Shown here in pieces: positions 58,243 to 64,000 of a DNA stretch of 64,000 nt. The notes under the pieces were generated by a model. The model searched no databases, was not told the DNA's origin, and saw nothing but the letters and a program-made list of their open reading frames with translations. Source of the DNA: Topomyia yanbarensis (lineage: Eukaryota > Arthropoda > Insecta > Diptera > Culicidae); the NCBI RefSeq assembly GCF_030247195.1, contig NC_080671.1:83016370-83080369 (forward strand), in the 5' to 3' direction. How positions within the stretch are numbered: the first letter of the stretch is position 1; each line of letters starts with the position of its first letter. The position numbers were made by a program, and so were the translations under genes.

Positions 58243-58889
58243 ATGGAAGTCAACGTTAATAAATGCAAAGTAATTAGTTTCGGACGCTTGCTTACTCCAG
58301 GATGTTATGAATACAGCCTAAAAGGAAGAACAATTGAAAGCGTCGAATCGATTCGTGACATGGGAGTGGTTTTCGATAGGAAGTGGAGCTTTTCCGACCA
58401 TATCACCGCGACAACTGCTAAGGATTTCGGAATTCTGGGCTTCTTAAAGCGGAACATGACGGACTTCGATGAGTTCTACGCACTAAAAGCACTTTACAGT
58501 GCCCTGCCGTTCAAATTGACCGACCAGAACGTATACAAAGATGTTTTGTGCGATTCGCCCTCAGGAAACTTCCATGGAATGATCCAGTAGTGTTACCCCC
58601 TTATGCCGATAGATGTATACTACTCGGTCTGTAGACTCTGGTGACTCGCCGTATCTTCCTGCAAAGAGTTTTTGTTTTCGACTTGCTGTCAGGTAATATC
58701 GACAGTTCCGATCTTCTCTCGGGCGTTAATTTGTATGCGCCTCCTCGTGTTCTTCGTAACCTCTCTCTGTTGTGGATCCCTAGACACCGCACTTCATATG
58801 GACAAAATAATCCCTTGGAAAAATGTTGCCTCAGATTTAACGAAGCTTCTTTAGTGTATGATTTTAACGTTTCCAAGCATAGATATAAG
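58243..58889 (+). pseudogene. LINE reverse transcriptase, C-terminal part
   Basis: The frame continues NVNKCKVISFGR, DMGVVFDRKWSFSDHI and FDEFYALKALY, then after a deletion and frameshift near 58590 YADRCILL, LVTRRIFLQRVFVFDLLSG, VNLYAPPRVLRNLSLLW and FNVSKHRYK. This is the usual thumb and C-terminal block of jockey-group RTs. The TAG that seems to end it belongs to the MITE at 58890. Confidence 0.8.
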
Positions 58890-59305
58890 TAGTCTTTCCA
58901 TGAACATCGATAAGTTTGCACCTGTGTACAAAATTTCGTGCACGCGTTCAACCTCAAACTTGCTTTGCCTTTGTGTATAGGTTCGCCTCGCACACCGAAC
59001 CCAAGCAAACGATGTGCAAACTTAGGTTTAAATACCGTGTACGTACACTGTGTGCGTACACAAGAAAGGCATACACAAAGCACAATGAGTCAAGAATAGT
59101 GATGATGAGTGATAAAAAGAGAAAACTAGTGTCAAGAACCTGTGTGTACGAACACCGCGTACGTACACGGGGTTCGGTTGTGCAGACCAACATATGCACG
59201 TGTTTTGGTACGCATTAGCGCGTTCGAGTTTGCACGCGAAATGTGGGTTTAAGATGAGCACAGAACTAGAGCAAACATGGTGTTCGATGTTCATTTGGGA
59301 AGTCT
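58890..59305. mobile_element. 416-bp MITE at the end of the LINE ORF
   Basis: The ends are TAGTCTTTCC and, inverted, TAGACTTCCC, followed by the shared ATGAACATCGA. The flanks are GATATAAG (58882-58889) and AATATAAG (59306-59313), seven of eight bases alike. GTTTGCAC and GTACGTACAC motifs recur inside. Its first three bases, TAG, stop the LINE frame. Confidence 0.65.
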
Positions 59306-59392
59306 AAATATAAGTTATTAATAAGAAATATATACTTTTAAAATTTGTCTGTACGGTGTATACCGAAGATAAGAAATAAATAAAGTAATACA
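59306..59392 (+). other. LINE 3' end
   Basis: After the MITE the LINE frame would run TTATTAATAAGAAATATATA to a TAA near 59339, then a short UTR ending AAGAAATAAATAAAG, with AATAAA as a poly(A) signal. Confidence 0.5.
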
Positions 59393-59957
59393 GTCAGAGC
59401 AGAGCTTTACATCTAACACCTTTTCTCTACCAGATCGTGCAAATGTTCGGTGATTTGTTCCATTAAGTATAAGCAAATTTGTGCTGCTTAAACAGTCCAT
59501 CAATTCGGAGCCTCTCAAATTGATGTCTGAGCTGCCAAGCTGTATCACTGCCAATTATGAGTGGAAACCCATTTCTGTATGATACAACCCTTTTGCAATC
59601 ATCAGAAGGTGACGGTTCAATATGTGGAGAATATGCCGAACAATCGACGTATTTCCTGTTTATGTTATTAACAGTCACATTGACTGTGAAAGCACAAATA
59701 TCACGAGTTGTGAGGTCGGGTAAAAGATATGCGTCGATAGCACTATTCACAAGTTTACATGCACGAGGCATTCAGCGTGGATTTGTAATGCCATTTTGGT
59801 GTAAGCTACGAAGACGGGGTTAAGTAGCTTTCCAACATAGAAGTTTCCTTCATGGAAATATGGTTCTTGAACCTATGAAAGCTTTTGCTTCTTGCAAAAG
59901 ATGGGTCAGATTCATAGTTGCTGTATGCTGGAGATTAATTTGGACTACTCGAACCAT
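59392..59957 (-). pseudogene. Loa-like LINE endonuclease fragment
   Basis: On the minus strand from 59957: MVRVVQINLQHTATMNLTHL (first block), PRACKLVNSAIDAYLL, YVDCSAYSPHIEPSPSDD, GFPLIIGSDT, then in a shifted frame QLGSSDINLRGSELMDCL, STNLLILNGTN and REKVLDVKLCSDC. The string of SAY, IIG.D, WGSS-like, ILN and LD.KL is the APE-endonuclease pattern of Loa- and jockey-group LINEs. Stops near 59860 and a frameshift near 59555. It is cut at about 59392 by the end of the plus-strand LINE. Confidence 0.7.
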
Positions 59958-62340
59958 GGTCGATCAGAGCATTGTAGATTTCATCACGGGCACTTATTGT
60001 ACAGATAATAGAAGATACCAAACACGTTGGCTTATAATTGTCTATAACGAACCACGAAGTGGGCTTTAGTGATATGACCATCGTTTGAATCTCACGATTT
60101 GCGAAGAAACAAACGTCCACTGTGTAAGAGATTCGTTTAACACAGCAAGGACAAGTAGCCAGTTCGAGTCATTGTAATAAACGTCGGATTTTATTGCAAC
60201 TTTGGATTGAGAATCCTGTTTGTCCTTATCGACATTAAAAGAAAGATGATTGAAAGAGAAAAAGCTCTTTGAGTTTTTAATCCACGTTTGTTATCTTTTG
60301 TGGTACATTTATTTCATCAGAATTTATTGATGTAGAGTTTTGCTTGCCCTCAAATTATGTTGTATTTCCAAATCGAACACACTTCACATTATCTTAGAAA
60401 AAAGGAACAAAACCAAGTTTCATAATTTCCTTTAAGAAATTCCGGAGTCGTTATTCGCTGAATATGGATCACAACAGGAAGCGAACAAGAAAATATAAGA
60501 CTGGACCACACATTCAGTAAATTCTTAAAGTAATACAAGTCCGTTTTTTGAAGATTTTCCTCATAATACATATGGGATAAGAGCAACGACCACATATCAA
60601 GAAGACAGAGTCGCCAGTTCAGAATCTGAAAACAGTAACTGCAACACGTCTTTCGGATAAAGGTGAGACTTTCTATATCTAGATTGATATTGAGATCGCT
60701 ATCTCCGTACAATAGACAAAACCTTTAAATAATATTTCTTGTTTACTATTGCGATTTCTGTTCACTGTATAGCGATTCCCATAAGTTAACAAACTTGAAC
60801 ACAAATCTCATCGTATTCTTTGAATGAAACTGTCAATCAGGATTCTCAATCGAAATTAAATGAGATAACTAATCGAGTTTGATCAAATGTAAAGTTTTAA
60901 TTTAGGCCAAATGTATCCCACAAGATGATAACGAGAAAGGAGGTTGATTACATCAAGTATACTCCAGAATGAGTGAAGAAATAAAAAAGAAGAAACAAAA
61001 ATATGTGACAGAAAAAAATTGTTCCTTTTTGCTGAACTACCCAGCATCGTTCAAAAGAGTACTAATTTCGTTCATATTTTATCTACTCTTCTCTATATCT
61101 CGTTCCTAAAATATCGCATGCCAATAAAACATTGGAATCTGGAATTTTCCCGCTCAAAAGTTAGACTTTGCTAGTACTCAGGTTCTTCTGAGCACACTGT
61201 TAAAATAAGGCAAACTATTTTTTTTACAAGTGAAAATGTTTTTGGAATGAAGCTTCTTAACCAATATGCCCCGTGCGAATCAAAGTTTCTAGATAAAAAA
61301 TTAATATCTTTTCCTGGCGATTTTAGATCGAGATGTAGTGGCATGCAATGAAATTGTCCATCAGATTCTCACTTTTGGTAATATTTGAATATCTAAAGTA
61401 CTACCTAGGGGCAAAAATGTTAACTTGTTTCATTTCATTCAACCTAAGTTTTCAAAAAATAAAAAGTTGTTTGGGAGTCCCCTACAGAATATTTTAATTT
61501 TATTTTCAAATGAAAGGGAAAAGCCCAATTTTAGCGATGCCGATTTTTTTTTCGAATAATTTTGTTCTACCAAACACACCGTTCCAAGTGTTTATATATG
61601 ACATCTGATAACATGGTTGGATGGATAAAGCATTGGTTGGTGATCTGACCGTGGAGGCTCGTTTATCAGTGCCAGCAATCTTTTTTGTTTAACACATGTA
61701 TCGCTAATACATAGGCAAAATTCGTTTTCTCTGTATCTTGCATAATATGCACGGAACCTTCTTGCAATTTTTGCGCATTACCACTTACAATGTTCGTTCG
61801 TATTGATTATATTAATGTACACGATTCTTGCCGGGTACCTTTTGGGTGTATCTAGAGCTAAGATAAAACAATAGCTAATTGATTTACAAATATTAGGTAT
61901 GTATATAAAATCGAGAACGCGCTCAAGAAATCTCTACCAAATTCAAAGAATTTATCAGAAACTCCCGGAGATCCTACAACATTCAGAGACGTCTTATTGC
62001 TTTCGGTTTTAATTACAAATTCAGAATACTTTATACGAATTTCAGAAATATTGCGAAATATTACCACTCTGGTTGTAGGAAACCATTCTTCTGAAATTAA
62101 GAAGTACCGAGTAATAGAACTGTCTATCACTAATATGGGGATTAATTTAGGGATAAATATTATTTGTGGAAGGTTTCATTCAAAATTAAACATAAAAAGC
62201 AATGTTTTGAAATTTATTTTTATAACTCGATAGTACGTACACCAAACGAAGCAAAGGATTTCCGTACTAGCGAGGGATATCTGTATAAGGTTTTCGAAGG
62301 AATTAAGATCTCATCTCTGATTTTTGCATAACGATTTGTG
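59958..62340. other. AT-rich region, nothing recognised
   Basis: The frames 60389-60712 (-) and 61858-62130 (-) have no motif, and no repeat or TE end was seen. The text is AT-rich with short homopolymer runs. Confidence 0.4.
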
Positions 62341-62354
62341 TTACGCCAGAAAAG

Positions 62355-62520
62355 CAACTTTTTCAACTTACTTGCCGTTCAGGCTAGAGCCGTGTTGTCT
62401 CTTGCTATATGCAGAAGCCGTCTCCACTCCACTCGGTCCATTGCTGCTTGTCGCCAGCCTCGCAGTCTTCGAAAGGTCCGCTATCTGGTCGATCCACCGT
62501 GCTCGCTGTGTGCTTTTTTG
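62355..62520 (-). pseudogene. Possible LINE ORF2 tail
   Basis: On the minus strand STVDRPDSG or RWIDQIADLSKTA-type text with GPSGVETASAY lies in a GC-rich island. It resembles the W-D-rich tail after the RT in several LINE families. Short and weak. Confidence 0.3.
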
Positions 62521-62719
62521 CAATAACTGATATTCAAAGTATCTTTCGAAGATGTTGCGGGAAAATCTATATTTCCCAGCCTATTTCGGGCAGAGTCATC
62601 GATATGAAACACTAACCGAACACTCAAATTTGGTTATAAATATACGTGCGCTGCATATTACCCTGTTTCATCATTCGATGCTGATTGTTTGAATGTAGGG
62701 GGGTACGATTGCGTAACTA

Positions 62720-63498
62720 GGGGAAGATGGGGTAAAACGCACCCCCGGGGCAAAATGCACCCCTTGCTTATATCGAAAACAGGTGAAAATTTCTAGAAAA
62801 CGGTAACACCAGTCGGAAGTGCGTTATGGTAAACATACACTGTCAAAGTTTGATAACCGTACATCAATAGCAACTCGAGAAATAAACAAAACACAATAAC
62901 GTGCTCTTCTCCTGTAATTATTGTGGCTCGTGCAACAAGGATTTTTCGCTCTTATAAATACTGTTTTACTATTATATTAGAGCATTCCAGTTCTATTTAT
63001 ACCGCTGCTCATTATTCTGTCGCACTACATATGAAAAATCTACTAAATAATTCACTTTTTGCTAAATTAATATCTCTGCTCCATCGGGGGCAAATGCCCT
63101 CTTCTCTGATTTTGCTGCTTTTTAATCAAAAACAGAAAAATCGTTCTGAAAACCTACCAATTGCATAACCTAAGGCTATTTAATGGCACACTTTTGTGAA
63201 ATCTCGTCAAAAAACAAAACTACTTGCTTGTTCGCCGAGCATTATGCCCCGTTGTTGTGGTGCATTTGGCCCCCGCACAGGTGCGTTTTGCCCCGCTTAT
63301 TTTTCAAAAGGTGATTTTTAATGATTTTGAAGAATTTAATTATTTTCATGTTTTTGAATATTTTGCAAAGCGTTATAATTTTGATTACAGAGGAAAATGT
63401 TGGCTAAACGATATCATTAATTAAATTCTCCCAATTGATGTTCTATAGCTAAGTTATGATCATATTTCCTTAGGGGTGCGTTTTACCCCATCTTCTCC
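62720..63498. mobile_element. 779-bp MITE with TA flanks and repeated subterminal motifs
   Basis: GGGGAAGATGGGGTAAAACG at 62720 is matched inverted at 63498 (GGAGAAGATGGGGTAAAACG). TA flanks both sides (62718-62719, 63499-63500). The motif GGGGYAAAAYGCACC recurs at 62731, near 62746 and inverted near 63260, 63280 and 63470. The start and TA duplication are like the large unit at 25863-35882. The frames inside (62923-63168 and 63224-63424) carry no transposase motif. Confidence 0.8.
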
Positions 63499-63500
63499 TA

Positions 63501-64000
63501 TAGAGGAACTGTACCTAAGACGGACACCTTAAGATTAAATAGCATATTCGACACATTAGCTGATGCATTGCTCGCAAATTGTAGGCAAACCGTGATTTGG
63601 GATAATATTCCACCAATATAGGAACTTATACTAATAAAACTTAAAACAGGAAGATGTTTAAAATGGTTGTGAAAAAGAGGCACAATTTCGTCATTTCTGA
63701 ACTGGAATGAGACAGGTATCCACCTAGATGGACATGCGCTATTGGTAAAGATACAATTAGAACAAGGGCAGAGTGAGACGCGTCTCGGCCAATAAATTCT
63801 GTTTTCTGTCGGTACAATGTAGCGATGGTAAAGATAAGCCTAAGGGTATGCAATTTAACACCATTCTCTAGTGTGTCCGTCATACCTAACCTAATATCAA
63901 ATTTAAAGAATGTTCCTAAATTATGAACGACCCATTACAATTTTTGTTTTTTCGCCAGTTTGGTTCTAAATAAACAGTACATCATGCAAGCTAGAAATGT
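63501..64000. other. Nothing recognised
   Basis: Mixed sequence with short minus-strand frames of no known family. TATCCACCTAGATGG near 63718 resembles the CTAGGTGGAT motif seen at 18785 and 21995 in reverse. Confidence 0.35.

Larger units (their letters stand above)
51960..59392 (+). mobile_element. Jockey-group LINE split by four later insertions
   Basis: With insertions set aside, the plus strand carries one LINE: 5' part and endonuclease (53986-54680), linker (54680-55082), RT (57000-57941 and 58243-58889) and tail ending AAGAAATAAATAAAG near 59387. Insertions lie at 52051-53985, 55083-56998, 57942-58242 and 58890-59305. Endonuclease and RT motifs place it in the jockey/CR1 group; I cannot fix the family. 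The copy also has its own stops, frameshifts and two internal deletions. Confidence 0.8.

Overview
The window looks like transposon-rich euchromatin or heterochromatin from a dipteran, most likely a mosquito (Culicidae). The evidence is the R1-clade, jockey-group and Loa-like LINEs, Penelope-like sequence, TA-, TTAA- and 8-bp-duplication DNA transposons, tRNA-derived SINEs, and decayed insect-type histone genes that keep their 3' stem-loops. The species is an inference; nothing here names it. I found no intact host protein-coding gene. Almost every coding match is a broken mobile-element gene or a histone pseudogene.

Layout. 1-1128: Penelope-like reverse transcriptase fragment (-), open to the window edge apart from one TGA. 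1335-1431: one end of a pogo/Tigger-like element. 1432-6240: satellite of 9-bp units built on the palindrome CAATATTG, with blocks that change both the ninth base and the orientation. 6500-8392: two fold-back repeats. 8822-9139: a tRNA-derived SINE split by a 228-bp MITE. 9140-11885: apparently unique DNA. 11886-17608: a nearly full-length but dead R1-clade LINE (-) lying between two ACAY-type microsatellites. 17609-18560: TE modules. 19181-21328: a histone graveyard with H4 (+), H2B (+) and H3 (-), two histone stem-loops and an insertion in H3. 21654-21850: hairpin repeat. 24513-25368: truncated copy of a hAT/LINE composite. 25863-35882: a 10-kb unit with TA-flanked terminal inverted repeats, holding the full hAT/LINE composite (26493-29972), a transposase tail (30684-31019), a MITE and a piggyBac-like element (33358-35319), which itself holds a nearly perfect 173-bp palindrome. 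35885-39979: mostly unique DNA.

39980-51509 is the most striking object. It is an 11.5-kb fold-back: about 0.52-kb outer arms, then head-to-head arrays of a ~155-bp satellite (about 26 copies on the left, 33 on the right, inverted), around a 1.48-kb single-copy centre. Its ends carry both a TTAA and an ACAG direct repeat.

From about 51960 to 59390 there is a jockey-group LINE (+) cut by four later insertions: a pogo/Tigger-like element, a 1.9-kb fold-back, a 301-bp hAT MITE, and a 416-bp MITE that supplies the apparent stop codon. This LINE abuts, and probably lies within, an older Loa-like LINE endonuclease fragment (-, 59392-59957). 60100-62300 is AT-rich with nothing recognised. 62720-63498 is a TA-flanked MITE with repeated subterminal motifs.

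The genes do not work together as a pathway. The window reads as layers of insertion, satellite growth and decay, and many of the layers can be ordered in time from target-site duplications and interrupted reading frames.
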